Numbered from the stretch's first letter, positions 1-12,499 are shown. The stretch is DNA of 64,000 nt from Undaria pinnatifida (GCA_012845835.1 JABAKD010000004.1:7173765-7237764), one strand, 5' to 3'. The notes: generated by a model from the letters alone, not told the origin. Numbers and translations: made by a program.

Positions 1-2480
1 CAACGAAGCGGAACGGAAATATATCCCAAAAAAAAAGTCGGGCAAGCTATTTTGGCTCAAGTCCAAATTTCCAAAACCTTGCCAAATTGGCAAGAAAATT
101 GCCAAAAAAGTGTCGTTGGAAATGACCCTTGTACACCGTTTCTGAATCCGAAAAATGACGATCTCGGATTCCATAACCGATTTCCAACTCTTATGGAACT
201 GAAACTGGCGTTTTTCTAGCTTCCGTGTTCGGATATCGTTGTAGGGACGCCCCTCACCCAGAAATGGGGGTCCAGTTTATCCGAAAGTGGCGTCTGGGTT
301 TGGATCTTAACGGGTTTCCATGCGTCGTCAAGCATGGAATTAAGCGGACAACAGCGGTGTAAGACCCAAGAAGACGCATCTGCTGGGCAATAACACGACG
401 TATCATAAGTGTCTCGTGCTGTTGCTGCTGTGTCCCGCCACCCACTCGCACACACCTCGGGCATCACCACGAGCCGATGGGATCGGGCAGTGATGGGGGC
501 GACTACGACCGTCTTGCCGTTTTCCTCGCAGTCGCAAATGCGGCATTCGCCGATGCCAGGTACATGGCACACACGCACTTCTTTTTGTCGAGAACGAGGA
601 AAGCGACCGTTTGTGACATGTCGTTGTTGTTGATGCACGAGATCGACGAGAGCAAGGAGGAAGACGACCTTACTCGCTTGAAGCCACGAGGCGTGCTTTC
701 CCTCTCCCCACTTACAAAGCTTCATCTGCGTGCGCTGAGATGCTCTGGTGCGGCGAACTCGTACGAGGACATAGTCAACGGCCAATGTCGTCGATTATTG
801 CGTGAACACTCTGTACAAAAGCATTCGGTACAATTCGGGCTTGCTTACTACGGTTGTCGATCCGATCCCGCCCGTCTGGTTCTGCGACCCGAAAATTCAT
901 CTGATTTTCGGTCTCGGATAAGCTCTTGTAAGAGTTTGCTTCATCCGAGAAATGGCGTATTTTGTCATCAATAGCGTCCGAATCTGAGGACTGCGGCGTA
1001 TCGAACAAAAGAAGAAAACTCATATCCTGAAGAAAACGGAAACGTTGTTGGATGCGTCTCGCGAAAAGGCTGGTCGAGCTATGAGAAAAGCGGGGGCGAT
1101 TCTACCGTTCCCCCGGTCAAACACGCCTGCGAAGATGCTGAAACCTCCAGTTTCGGTTTTCAGAATCAGTTGATTGTACATAAGAGTTGGCCAATGAGTC
1201 GCTCACCGCCGTATACGTTCGGCGAACATTGCGTGAAGCGAGGCACAGTGCCCGGTGCACAAAACGTCCACGAAAAGACAAACTTAAGAACGGCCAAAGC
1301 GGCTTTGTTTCGCGTTGTCGTGCCTTCGCTAAAGCCTAAATGATTTGTCATTGCTTAAAACTACAATCTGCATGGCACCCAATATTCGATTAAGAGCGGT
1401 GCAGTACACGCGCGATCGAAGTATCACACCCAGCTTGCAAGGATGAGTTTTGGTCAAAATCGTTTTCGATCGATCTCACAGCAGCTGAGGTGTTTTTTTT
1501 TTCATATTTTCTAATTACGGGGAGAAGAGCGGTAGGGCTGGCCTGCTCCAAGGGTCTCCTATCTCTTTACGACTGGCAACCCAATTTTGGGCACGAAACA
1601 CTTGGAAATAGTATAGAGAAGGCTGTGGGGGGACCTACAGGAGTTAAATCGGGCACCGCACTGCTGTAGTATACCCTGACTTATCGAACAGCATGAGTAA
1701 TCGTAGTTCGATTTTACTCCGTATATTTTTGTTCCGAGAATTTTTGTTGATTTTGCATTTGGTTGGTTGGTCGAAAGATGAATCACCGAGCAGGCATTTT
1801 CCTGGTTTGAGGTTTGGAACGAAAAAAATCGAGTTCAAGAAAGAGGTGAAATAAAGCTTCTTTCTTCGAATTTGGTGGAACAATTAGTTCAATTTGGGGG
1901 CTTTGTACACCTAGACGTGGCGTGTTCCATGTGGCCGAAGCCGGCCAAGCGAATTGGTGCCGTGTCGTCGCCTGATTAAGATGCGAGAAGCCACCGTTAC
2001 GAGAGATAGAATGACAGGAGCAGCCGCAGCGCGACTTCCGAACGCCCTTAGCACAGCTTAGACCGGCTGCGATGCCTGGAAAAAAATGGAGGCCGCCGCA
2101 AACCCATATCTGTCTTCACACTGCGCCCTCCAAAGTTACACGACCAACCGCCACATCGCAACGTCGCTCAAAGTTCAATTGCTGTGCCCCCGTCTCTGCT
2201 GCCCGCGTGGGGCGATGGGGTTGCGCCAGCCCACTCTAGAGACCTCTAGAGCATGTATGTGTAGACTCCAAGGCAGTGCAAGCTAAAAAAAATGCAGCTA
2301 GCCTTGGCGCTCCGCGGAGGATGGGAGCCTTCGCTCGCCTCGGCCGTTGCCCGCGGATGTTCGTTGACCTTATTGCGTTTTTCTAGTTGTGAAACACTCT
2401 ACGCCGTTCCTCGATAAGAAGCAAGGTCGTATTTTTCTGTTGCTTTTCACGAAAACTGAATTAAGTTCTGAAAAATAAAC
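1..2480. other. Left flank without a recognised gene
   Basis: I find no gene with recognisable domains here. The stretch holds a possible retroelement relic on the minus strand (216-785) and one fragment of the dispersed AAAATACACTCC element family in reverse orientation near 1405-1492. Open frames on both strands overlap each other and show no protein family I recognise. Confidence 0.5.
216..785 (-). pseudogene. Possible decayed Ty3/gypsy integrase C-terminus
   Basis: The minus-strand reading begins with VDYVLVRVRR and is followed by a KL/KW segment and then DLVHQQQRHV. This order resembles the GDYVLVARVR ... KLxxxWxGP ... VxDIVxGxxxxVHxxR region that follows the catalytic core of Ty3/gypsy integrases. 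The match is short, key positions are altered and no reverse transcriptase or integrase core is visible next to it, so it could equally be chance. A decayed retroelement end is inferred only weakly. Confidence 0.2.
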
Positions 2481-4299
2481 GAATTGCGATTCTTGTTTCA
2501 TGCTCTTCGATAGGACGGAACCCTAAAGCCTAAAGAGCGCTCATCATGTAGCTTTCCCTCAGGAGTGCGTGGTTTGTGGAGGCGGTTTTGAATTCGGGCA
2601 CAGGGAAAGGTTATAATAATTAAACCGAAGAATTCGCTGCAGAGGCAGCGGACTCTTCTACCGCCCACATGGCACGTGAGAGAAAGTTCATCCACGAGAG
2701 CGTCGGGGTAGTAAGGGAGAGAGAGAGAGAGCGGAGAGTCGTGCCAGGTACCGCGTGGCTGCTGCGAGCACACTTGGAAGGGTAGCCGAGCGGTAGTACG
2801 TGACAGCACGCCAAAAGTGTAATCGATCGACTTTCCCATCGACCCGGCCGACCGGCCGCCCGCCCGCCCTGTCGCCTGCCTGCCACTCAAGAGAGGTTGG
2901 GACAAGTCGGGACCATCATTGGTTGTGATAGTTACCTTGCCTCGCCGGGGAAGAAACGGGGCATTTCGGGTTATAGCCTTAGACTTGTCAAGTCTGCTTG
3001 GGGGCGGGTTGCCTAGGAGGTACACTAACTTTCTCTTCACGGAGGCGAGGGTGCTGGCGACTTGCCGCAACACCTTCAGTTCTTAGCACGGCAGCGAACG
3101 TGCCGTACTCGACAAGCTGCCACCAGATTTCATGAGCTATACCAACGCATTGCTCTTACCCATTGTGAGCAGCATGTGCCAGTAGCTTTTTGAGTACAGG
3201 CGGAACGTGCCGGTTTGACCGCGAATGCTCTTGTCGTGCGCTCGCTCCTAAACCGGGGTATACCCTCTACTACTTTACGAGCATTCTGCTGTCGTTCGTC
3301 ATCGTAACGTTCGAGTTGCTTCCGCATTTGTCAACAAACGCCCCACCCCGCTCGCGTATTCTGTTATGTTATGGTTGTATTTTAAAACTCGTTGCGTTGG
3401 TCAAATGTGTGAGCATGGAAGCATGTAAGCATGGTATACGTGCACGGCAAGCACGGCCGTGTAATGTACGGGGTGCGATTTTGAGTGGTAGTTTCGTTGA
3501 ACGAAATACCAGGTGGATATGCCTCTTATTTGTTTTCAGGTTTTGTACCTCTCCGTACGAGGTGATATGATATCCGTGTGCAGAATGATTGTGGCCCAAA
3601 GTCCAGGGGTGTATACCCGTATATCTTCAAAAGGTATTTATAAAAACGTGCCACCGGAGTATCCTTTCAGCTGCAAAGATGAGTACCGACCCTTGAAGTG
3701 ATGGAACTCACCCAGCTGACGTGTTTGAAACATTTTTTTAAACAATAGGATATCATGCCACGTACTATCATATGTAAACTTGATGATTAACTCCGCTGGG
3801 GCAGTCTGTGCTACCTGCCGGGCTACTTGTTTCTTTTCGCCGTGTACGATGTACGATTCATTTTTATTTCTCTAGTTTTCAAGAGCTGGTCCGCCCTTTT
3901 CAAGCCATGCGACACCCTCCCGCGGATTTGAAGCCAACCACCACGACGAAGCGGAAAGGTGTACCTTTTTGCGGGGGTCCTTCGTACCGTGTACTGCTGT
4001 ACTTCGTAGAGGGTCGATATTTTGTCAAGCGACGCCGTATGTGAGGGACCCTGCCGCCCCGACCCACTATAAAATATTGTGTATGGTCCCTTAACGCCTC
4101 TGCAACTGGAGACCCGTTTTTGGTGACAAATTACATGAACTTAGTATAGGGGGGATTTTGGGGCCCTGACGGGGTTTATAGAGGGGGGCATCTACTACCT
4201 CATATACCCCGAGCTACACAGCGCGGAGATCTCCGACACGTGCATAGGTAGCATGATGCCACCGCCGTATATCACGCGTGTTGCATGATGCTTACCGTA

Positions 4300-4330
<31 letters not shown>

Positions 4331-4540
4331 CTCACATTAACTCGCATAATCAAGACCGTGGTCACAGGACAAGCTCCAGTCACTCTGGAGCGGAGGAATA
4401 CCCCAGGGAAAAAACCCACAAACAAACCAAAAGGTGGTACACGCATATATCACAGCTGATGCAATGTATACCATCCATGCATCACGATGAACTTTCCGGT
4501 CCAAAACGAGGTCACACGCAAGGAGAACCGGGTCGCAATG
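2481..4540. other. Unassigned stretch with isolated ORFs
   Basis: Nothing recognisable as a gene is present. A 191-codon minus-strand frame (2498-3073) contains a simple GA tract and has no family signature; a 126-codon plus-strand frame at 3190-3570 is likewise unassigned. A diverged copy of the TTAA mini-element lies near 4090-4180 and a short GTT run at about 4300-4330. Confidence 0.4.
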
Positions 4541-4543
4541 TCC

Positions 4544-4652
4544 TTAGCGAGGACACACACCCAGTAACACCCGCGATCGGAGTAGTATCACACACGGCTT
4601 GCAAAGATGAGCTTCGACGAAATCTTGGATCTCACAGCTGGAGTGTATTTGT
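4544..4652 (-). mobile_element. Fragment of the AAAATACACTCC element, reverse
   Basis: The segment carries, in reverse orientation, the conserved core of the element: the reverse complement of TCATCTTTGCAAGC followed by that of GAAGATTTCGTCGAAACTC and the outer end CTCCAGCTGTGAG. It ends next to a tandem minisatellite at 4700-4955 whose unit resembles the same core. Confidence 0.6.
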
Positions 4653-4699
4653 TTTTTTGTAATGTAAGGAAATACCCGTCGAGTTCTGTCCATATTCAT

Positions 4700-4955
4700 G
4701 GACCGCCGTGGGAAAATCTCGTCGGGACTTGTTCTTACGAAAGTCCGCTATGGGAAGATTTCGTCGAGATGTCCTTAGTCCGCCATGGGAAGATTTCGTC
4801 GAGATGTCCTTAGTCCGCCATGGGAAGATCTCGTCGACATCTGTCCTTAGTCCGCTATGGGAAGATCTCGTCGAGATCTTTTGGTAGTCTGCTATGGGAA
4901 GATGTCGAGATATGTCCTTAGTCCGCTTGGAAGATATCTTCAAGATCTGTCCACG
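4700..4955 (+). repeat. Tandem minisatellite, 35-37 bp unit
   Basis: Six to seven imperfect units run head to tail. Each contains TCCGCTATGGGAAGATTTCG and CGAGATGTCCTTAG. Units differ by substitutions and small indels, so the array is not recent. The part GAAGATTTCGTCGA is shared with the core of the dispersed element whose fragment lies immediately upstream, suggesting the array grew from that element's end. Confidence 0.75.
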
Positions 4956-6199
4956 GCCCATTCGACCATATGAGCGAATCGATCGTCGTTTTGCACTCCG
5001 GGGCTTTCCTATAGGTGTGCAGGCGTTATTGTCACGACTTGAGGTCGACAGGGGGCGGTCCGATCTTGTCCAGTGTTTTTGGACAAGTGACAAGCCGATT
5101 GTCTTAGTTTTATCTCCGGCAAAGTGTTGACCCAAATGGTCTTAAAAAATGGGTACCCCGCTGCTTGTATCCTCTTTCTTGCCGTCTACATAATGGTCTT
5201 AGACCGTACAAGGCATATTTTTGGTCGCTCTTATATTCAAGGTTTTTGCGGCACATGCCGCCCGCTCAATGTAGCGACTCCAAGACCTTGACAGCGGGGA
5301 CGCGTGACGCGTCAATCTACACACACGTGGCAGATAAGGAGTTGTATTGGGCGGGGGCGGCAATCCATCGGGGCTCATTTGATTTGGAGTTCGTTTGTGG
5401 TACAACAGGGATCTTCAACTGCTTCCGTGAAGTACTGGTTCAATACAAAACTCTTTGTGAAAAGTCTTCCTCCTTGGGTTGGGGTGTTGCGCGGTGCCGG
5501 AACGGGGTTATCGGCATTTCACGAACGCGGTTAACGATCGCGGTTGTACACACCAAAAACAGAGAGGGGTAGATGGGGAAACCCCTGTGTTACGTTGCCC
5601 TAAAAAGCATTTGAGCTACGCTTAAAAGAAAACGCCTCCGTTATTTTTGGAGGGGTTTGGTCAGTATCCACCCCTCTTATGGTGTCCTGCCTGTGACCAC
5701 GGACGCGATTTTTTAGTCACTCTTGAGGTTCAAGATCCCGACGTGGAGGCCGACACGATGAAAAAACTTGAAAAACTTGTTGCCATTCCGTGGTTTCTCG
5801 TTTGCCGTACGTCATTTCATTTACATATATTTGTGACGATGAGTTCATGTGAGTATCACAACTAAAAGGCCTTTTGAGTCACCCTGATGGATTATGACGA
5901 CGCGAGCACTGTTGTCAACGGGAAGGCTTCTTGCGTCACTCTTTTACATACACCGTGAGCACACCATGAGCAACACCGGCGACTGCCTCCAACTGCGACC
6001 GCCAAAGGACGCAGCGCGCACGGCGGTGGACCCCGATCAAGCAAGTCGCGACGCGGCTGTGCTTTTTTTAATAATGACTAAATACAAACAGTCGAGCTGC
6101 GAGATCGCTTTTTTGGGGGGGGGGGATCTTCTCTGCGAGCAGCACGTTTCACGATGCCGCTGTGTGTGTTTTAAACAAACTCACACACGATTCAGCTGC

Positions 6200-6262
6200 G
6201 GTTGGAGATGGCGGGTTTTGTCGAAACTCACATCTGCGAGCAGTGTGTGATGCTTCGTTCGC
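6200..6262 (+). mobile_element. Short fragment of the AAAATACACTCC element
   Basis: A roughly 60-bp piece retains TTTTGTCGAAACTCA, GCAGTGTGTGATGCTTCG and a CGCG step, a diverged form of the element core found in many other places in the window. No other part of the element is attached. Confidence 0.5.
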
Positions 6263-6604
6263 GCGTGCTTGTGGTTAGCCGGTGGTTTGGCGTCCTGCAG
6301 CTGGGAACATTAGGTTCACCGCGGCTGGGGCCGCTCCTAAAGCAGCTGCGGTCGAGGCACTTGCGCCCCCGGGTTGGGCATTTTCCCGAGCCTGCTCGAT
6401 CCTTAGCCCACTGCAGAAAACCATCCACACGTAGAATCCACAGCTGCCGTGTATTAGGGTTGATGGCAATCAAATCCTCACATGTCACAGCCCTCCCCTT
6501 GGCGTGCCAAGATCGATGTTCGAGGGGTGGGGGTGTGACTGGCTGTTCACACGTGGTTTGGGCTAGGAAGCACTTCCGATGGTTGGATTAAGGCACGGCC
6601 GTAG

Positions 6605-6895
6605 ACCCAACCCAACCCAACACAACACAGCACAGCAAAGCACATAACAGCACAACACACCACAGCACAACACAACACTGCACAACACAACACAACACAT
6701 CACAACACAACACAACACAACACAACACAACACAACACAACACAACACAACACAACACAACACAACACAACACAGCACAGTACACCTCACCACACCACAA
6801 AACAGCACAACACAGCACAACTCAACACAACGGAACACAACACAACACAACACAACACAACACAACACAACACAACACAACACACAACACAACCC
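6605..6895. repeat. AACAC pentanucleotide microsatellite
   Basis: About 290 bp of nearly pure (AACAC)n with scattered G substitutions. Its open frames on the reverse strand translate to V, L and C-rich strings and are not genes. Confidence 0.95.
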
Positions 6896-7095
6896 CTAAC
6901 GGTATTCCTTAGCTCCTAACCCTCTCTCCAACTCGAACCCCAAACGGGCCAGAAACAATTCGACTGCCCGTACACCGTTTTCGATTATTATTATCATTTT
7001 TTTTTATTATTCCAAACTGCGGACATCCATTGTTCTCATATTAATAACCAATCGTAAAGAATCAGTGTAAGGATATATAGGACAGCTTACGCTAT

Positions 7096-7255
7096 ACCTA
7101 CAATGGGACCCGAAGGGTGCGCCAGCTAGCGTTGGGCTGCGAAAGCAACTGAGTTAAATCGACACACGACGCGTATGAAAATACGTGGAAGTGTGGTGAG
7201 CTAAAGCTTTATTTTTCCCCATCCGCCGGAGGATAAAAAAAAAAAAAAAAAAAAA
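7096..7255 (+). mobile_element. A-tailed retroposon, copy 1
   Basis: A unit of about 138 bp begins at ACCTACAATGGGACCCGAAG, contains GAAGTGTGGTGAGCTAAAGC and ends with GGAGGAT followed by 22 A residues. A near-identical copy lies in the opposite orientation at 53306-53474, where it is bounded by a 14-bp direct duplication. The A-tail and that duplication indicate insertion by reverse transcription. I see no protein and no clear pol III B box, so it may be a 5'-truncated LINE or mRNA copy rather than a classical SINE. Confidence 0.8.
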
Positions 7256-7494
7256 GTAAGGGTCGATACTCATCTTTGCACGCTGCATGACGCACCGGCC
7301 GCCAGAGTTATTGTTCACCGCCTGCCTGAACGGTGTGTCCCAAGCACCCGTAGTTGATTCTTGGTAGGAAATAAGCCTCGGGATTTGAGCGGAGCATAGC
7401 ATGTGTTGCAGAACCTACCAAGTGCTTTTCTTCCCGCGCTTTTTTTTTGCCTTGATGGCACACTTCGACGCGAGTCGACGAAGGAATAAAATCC

Positions 7495-7625
7495 TGAACT
7501 ATTGCTCGCGATAGAAAGGTGTGGAGGGGGGAGGGGGACCCGCTGTGTGACCCCGGATCTGAGCTGCTACTGGGAGGGAGAGCGAGAGTAGCGCGGGGAT
7601 AATAAATGGGGCGAAGAAAAACAAT
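7495..7625 (+). repeat. Dispersed repeat (GATCTGAGCTG type), copy 1
   Basis: The segment GTGACCCCGGATCTGAGCTG with a following GGGAGGGAGAGCGAGAGTAG stretch recurs at 39676-39775 in the same orientation and at about 61755-61850 in reverse. All copies carry a purine tract, a short unique middle and an AT-rich tail. Function unknown; a small non-autonomous element is likely. Confidence 0.6.
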
Positions 7626-8139
7626 GATAAAATGGCGGGTATCTTTGCCCAACTAGTCCACGTTTAGGCGGGAACTCCCGCAAGTAAAGGGCAAGGGCGA
7701 TGTAATTGAAAAAGCGCTTTTGGCCCACAGGGAGAGAGAAGTTTCTTCGCGAAATCACTAGGCTGTCCACCCTGTTCCCTGTTACAGGGCTTCCGGTCTA
7801 ACTGCGTTATCGTATGTGACGGTGTATCGCACACCCCCTCGGACGAGCTTCGTATGCCGATCTCTCGACGACCGGTAGAGTCTGACCGCCGAGCGACACG
7901 TCTATGGAAAGATCTGTACGACATCCTCCCAAAGCCTCCACCGTGTTGTTCGTGCCGCGCTGGTATCGGAGGAAACCGGCTCAGCATTTCATTCCTAAGG
8001 GGGGGGTGTTGTACACTATCGTATACGGTATGTTTGAACACAATAAACGGCATTTAGGCAAAGTTTTAAGGCTAAAAACAACCCTCAAGGCACCTGTTCC
8101 TGGGCAACGGCGTTAAGGCATTTTTAAGACGTGCCTTAA

Positions 8140-8219
8140 CCCCTTTAGAGCCCCCAAATCCCTCCCTATACTGAATTTAAGTAAAATTGTCCCCCAAAAG
8201 AGTCCCAGTTGTGAAGGGG
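8140..8219 (-). mobile_element. TTAA-flanked 80-bp MITE
   Basis: The element begins CCCCTTTAGAGCCCCC and ends GTGAAGGGG, with inverted CCCCTT/AAGGGG termini, and is bounded on both sides by TTAA (8136-8139 and 8220-8223). TTAA duplication is the hallmark of piggyBac-type transposition. It is far too short to encode a transposase and must be non-autonomous. Confidence 0.85.
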
Positions 8220-8850
8220 TTAAAGGCTAGGGCCTAGTTCTGTCTAGTTTGGGCTTTGTTTTAGGGTTGGCAATCAACCAAGAACGGGCTTGATTCGATT
8301 TTCTTTGTATGACGCTTGCTATGGTATACTAAAACCCACCAGGTATCCCTTTTCATGGTACTTTAGTGTGCTGAAACCAATGACGATTTATTTGGGGCAC
8401 TAAATGACATGCGCTTGTTGCTTGTTGTATGGGTTTTTATTGTGGTCGTTCTGAAGCCCATACGTACACTTTGGTGGTGTACCTGGTAGCTTTTTAGTGT
8501 ACCTTACTGAGATAGCGTACGTTTTTTTTTCGTATGTTGTTTTAGTATCTCGCACTAAAAACCGCACACGTAAATATCAAATATTCATGGACACGTTGAT
8601 TCGATTCTGATTATTTCGTAGCAAAAATATTTATTTGAAAACGTGATCGATAAAGGATTAGTTTTGCTGAATAGCAATGTGTTCTAACAGCCCGGTTTTG
8701 GGACGTACCGACGAAATCAACGTCACAAACGGATGTTGAAAATAACCCGAACGTCAACAGGGTGATACAGAACTGTTTTGCGGTACCACATTTTATATAA
8801 AGCTGGAGCATTTTATGTTATATGAGACCTAGACCTCTTGAAAAACCTTC

Positions 8851-9748
8851 CCCCCCCCGTCCCCCCCCCCCTCCCCAACGCCCCCTCCTTCTCCACCACA
8901 CGCACCATCGCCTAGACCTAGCACCACGCGTATAGCAAACCTCTACATCTGTGCGACATGATTTTTTCGCCCCCCCCCCCCCACGTTTCTAAGAACTCCG
9001 CCTTCCCCTCACCAGTTGTTCGACTTCCAGGATTGGCTTGATAAACTGATGCGTTTCCTTCCACAGCTGTCAGATTTTGTCCCCCTCGAAAACGGGTTTT
9101 ATGGTTTCCGCGCACAGACTGACTAACATCACCCTGTTGACCCTGATAGCTACACTGTAGTTGCACGGGGAGTCGCCGACCTATATCCTTAATGAGGACA
9201 CACAACCCGTAATACGCGCGTTCGGAGTATCACACACAGCTTACAAAGATGAGTTTCGACAATATCTTCGATCTCACAGATGGAATATATTTTAATTTTT
9301 ATAATAAATAAAAATACACTCCAACTGTGAGATGATGATGTTGTCGAAACTCATCTTTGCAAGCTGTGTGTGATACTCCGATCGCACGTATTACGGAATG
9401 TGTGTCCTCATTAAGGATATAGGTCGGCGACTCCCCTTGGAACTACAGTGTAGCTATCAGGGTCAACAGGGTGATGTCAGTCAGTCTGTGCGCGGAAACT
9501 ATAAAACCCGTTTTTGAGGGGGGCAGACTCTGACAGCTGTGGAAGGAAATGCATCAGTTTATCATGTGAATCCTGTTAGTCGTACAACCAGTGAGGAGAG
9601 GGCGAAGTGTTCGAGGGGGTTGGGGTGGAAGTTTTTTTTTCAACAGCTTTAGGTCGCATAGATGTAGCGTTTTGTTATACGCTTGGTGCTAGGTCTAGGT
9701 GGTGGTGCGGGTGGTGGGGAAGGAGGGGGCGTTGGGGGGGGGGGGGGG
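8851..9748. mobile_element. Large palindrome of two head-to-head repeat elements
   Basis: Two copies of the AAAATACACTCC element face each other. The left arm (about 8851-9297) is the reverse complement of the right arm (about 9305-9748), with roughly 10-20 bp of AT-rich sequence at the centre near 9300. The arms share the core TCATCTTTGTAAGCTG, the middle CTGATAGCTACACTG and the outer part GTGCTAGGTCTAGG. They differ by scattered substitutions, so the structure is an aged inverted duplication or foldback insertion rather than an assembly artefact. Confidence 0.85.
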
Positions 9749-10405
9749 GATGGATTGAAGCAACGGCATGGATGGCTCCAGAAAGATAATGAGGTGATAT
9801 CAAGTGCGTGGAAGTGTTTATTACTCAATGCAGATTTCGATGTTAGGTGGGGCGTTGGAGCAAGAGGGAGCAGGGAAAAAAAGAAAAGGGGGGGGGGGGA
9901 AAGGGTTTTTAACAGGTTTAGGTCACATAATATAAAAATACACTCCAGCTGTGAGATCGAAGATTTTGTCGAAATCCGTCTTTTTTGCAAGCCCTGTGTG
10001 ATACTCCGATCGCGCGTATTACGCATATATGTAGGGGCTTGCTATACCCGTGGTGCTAGGTCTAGGCGATCTTGCTGGTGGTGGGGAAGGAGGGGGCGTT
10101 GGGGGGGGGGGGGGGGGGGGATTAAAGCTACATCATGGATGGCTAGAAATAAAATGACGTGCTAATAATTGCGTAGAAGTGTTTACTACTCTGGCCGATT
10201 TCGAATTTAGGTGGGGCGTTTGAACAAGAGGGAACGGGAAAAAAAAAGGGGGAGGGGTGGAGGGCGGGAGGAAATGAATTTGAGCTACGGCAGGGATGGC
10301 TTGTAAGATAATGAGGTGATATTAGCTGGCTGTTAGTGTTTACCACTCTGGCAGATTTTGATTTTAGGTGGGACGTTTGAACAAGAGGGATCGGGGGGGG
10401 GCGGG
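9749..10405 (+). repeat. Downstream partial units of the same element
   Basis: After the palindrome comes a segment with GGATGGCT and GATAATGAGGTGATAT, then a second core at 9931-10030, and then two more shortened versions of the GATAATGAGGTGATAT segment ending near 10390. The arrangement shows that this segment belongs to the same composite unit and that units sit in tandem. The same order is seen at 31413-32505. Confidence 0.65.
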
Positions 10406-11172
10406 GCACTTCAATACCGTATTCTACTCAAGATAACACACCCCCGGTGATACATTTGAGCGCTTGAAAATATTATCACCGGGTGTGGTATCCTGTGGGG
10501 TGTGTGGTATCTTATGTCGCCATATGTCGCCATATTACTTGGTATTAGACTAAGGCGCTATATTTCGAGCCCCAAAAATTATCACCGGGGTGTCGTATTC
10601 TGTGGGGGGTGTGGTATCTTATGTGGGTGTGTTATCTTGTGTAGAATGCGGTATGTGCGCGGAAAACTATTAATCCTTGAAGGGGACAAATCAGACGGCT
10701 GTAGCACGAATAAATCCCTTTATATCACCTGCCTGGTATTGTTTGTTTTTCGAGCAGATTTGATGTTAGGTGTGGTATGCAACACAATCTTAAGGTGTGG
10801 TAAACAACGTGTTGAAGCTTCATAATTTGTTGTTGTACGTGGATCGCAAGATAGAATACTTCAATCGATAGGTACAACCATGCAGTTACCATTGTTTTGC
10901 CGTTCCGGTGTGGGGCTCTGACATCGATAATCATAAGAAAGAGATACACATTGCAAAATACAACAGGCGAGGTGATATGGTCATGCAATGTCACCACCAT
11001 TGAGCACGAGAGGGAGAAGTGGGAATCGTAAGCGTTTTGGAAGGAACGCTTGGTGTACCCGCGCTCAACTACGTCACTTCGTTAGTCATACTTCGTTTGG
11101 CATAGGTTGGGAGGCGATCATTGTATTGGCATATTGTGTTGCTACGGTGTTGCTATCATTCAGCTGTATGAC
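10406..11172. other. No gene; degenerate short repeats
   Basis: The stretch contains several variants of TATCACCGGGGTGT and GGTATCTTATGT between 10430 and 10640, indicating a small degenerate tandem repeat. The remainder has no feature I recognise. Confidence 0.4.
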
Positions 11173-11475
11173 CGGTCGCCCTGGTGGCGCATCAGGTTAT
11201 CCTCGAGCCTGGTATAGGTCAGTTTCGTGAGTACGAGCCCCCCCGAGTGCTACTCGTATGAACTCGTGGGAACTTTTTCTTGTGCGCAAATTGACTTTCG
11301 GAAAGCGCGAGAGCGTGAGTAAGCGACACTCAATGAGGAATCGACGAGCAGTGGGAATGTTGAACCCTGTGCGCCATAAAAATTGAAGGCAAGAACCGGG
11401 GGGAAGAAGGGACGACACCCGTGACCACGGCTTGTCCAGAAGCTGGAAAATAAAAGTGTGCAAACCAAAAACATG
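11173..11475 (+). mobile_element. tRNA-derived SINE, copy 1
   Basis: The head resembles a tRNA: an A-box-like TGGCGCATCAGG near 11184 and, about 45 bp later, GAGTACGAGCC, a one-base variant of the B box consensus GWTCRANNC. A body of about 230 bp follows and ends near GAAGCTGGAAAATAAAAG. A second copy in the opposite orientation at 31099-31395 has an intact B box (GAGTTCGAGCC). Head, length and dispersal fit a tRNA-derived SINE; the parental tRNA is not identified. Confidence 0.7.
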
Positions 11476-11845
11476 AAAAAAAATGACCAGCAACATGGGA
11501 TACGCGGCTATTAATCCTAATTCATGATACTTTTTTATAGTACCTCGCGTGTCACGCGAGTACTGTTGTCTCTCAGCAGCATCAGCAGTACTGCGACAGC
11601 AATTTTTGGCATAAATTGTTTATGTGGGTGTCTTGCAACAGCATCAGCACGACACCGTTTTCGGGATAATTGGATTTTCTGTTACTTTTAGCAAGAGTGG
11701 TCTAAACCTTAATGCGGCACTACACTGCTGTGAGAAAACGCTTGTTTTATCGCGTATGGAATCCGGCTCGGGCCTATGTCCGTATTTTTGTTTCAGGATA
11801 AGACGTCCAATGCCCAGTACTGCATCTGCACTGCCACCTGTCTAG

Positions 11846-12008
11846 TGTTACTACTGCTGCTACTACTGCTGCTAGTACTGCTGCTTCTACTACTACTACT
11901 ACTACTACTACTACTGCTACTGCTACTGCTACTGCTACTGCTACTACTACTACGACTACTACTATTACTACTACTACTGCTACTACTACTTATACTATTA
12001 CTACTCTT

Positions 12009-12050
<42 letters not shown>

Positions 12051-12160
12051 TACTACTACTGCTGCTGCTGCTACTACTATTAGTACTGCTACTACTAGTA
12101 CTGCTACTGCTTCTGCTGCTGCTGCTGCTACTACTACTACTACTGCTACTACTGCCAATA
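11846..12160 (+). repeat. CTA/CTG compound trinucleotide array
   Basis: About 310 bp of interrupted (TAC)n/(CTG)n and derivatives. It generates poly-leucine, poly-tyrosine and poly-threonine frames that should not be taken for a protein. Confidence 0.95.
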
Positions 12161-12499
12161 TACCATCACCACCACTACCACCACCCTATGAACTCCATCC
12201 ACGAACCCCCCTACCCCATCCCCATCCCCACCCCCACCCCCACCCCCAGGTATGCTGCCCACCCGAAAGAAAGCAGGGGGAACACCCAACACCTACGTCC
12301 CGCGAAGTTCCCGAGGGATCGAACGTACGTCGGCGCCGCCGGCCATCTCGTCGCAGGCCCCATAAGGAACACGAGGCGCTTCAGTCTGCGGGGCATAAGA
12401 TGGATTCTGTACCAGAGCAACCTGTTATTCGGGCACCGATGGAGACGACTCCTGCCGCCGCTGCTGTTGCTGTGAACGGCACGATGGCATAGGGGAAAA

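Noticed and set aside
2498-3073. 191-codon minus-strand ORF as a gene
   Set aside because: No domain, includes a simple GA tract and strongly overlaps another frame; kept only as an unassigned stretch.
11776-12492. Leucine/tyrosine/threonine-rich 238-codon ORF
   Set aside because: It is produced by a CTA/CTG microsatellite; the tail has no recognised domain.
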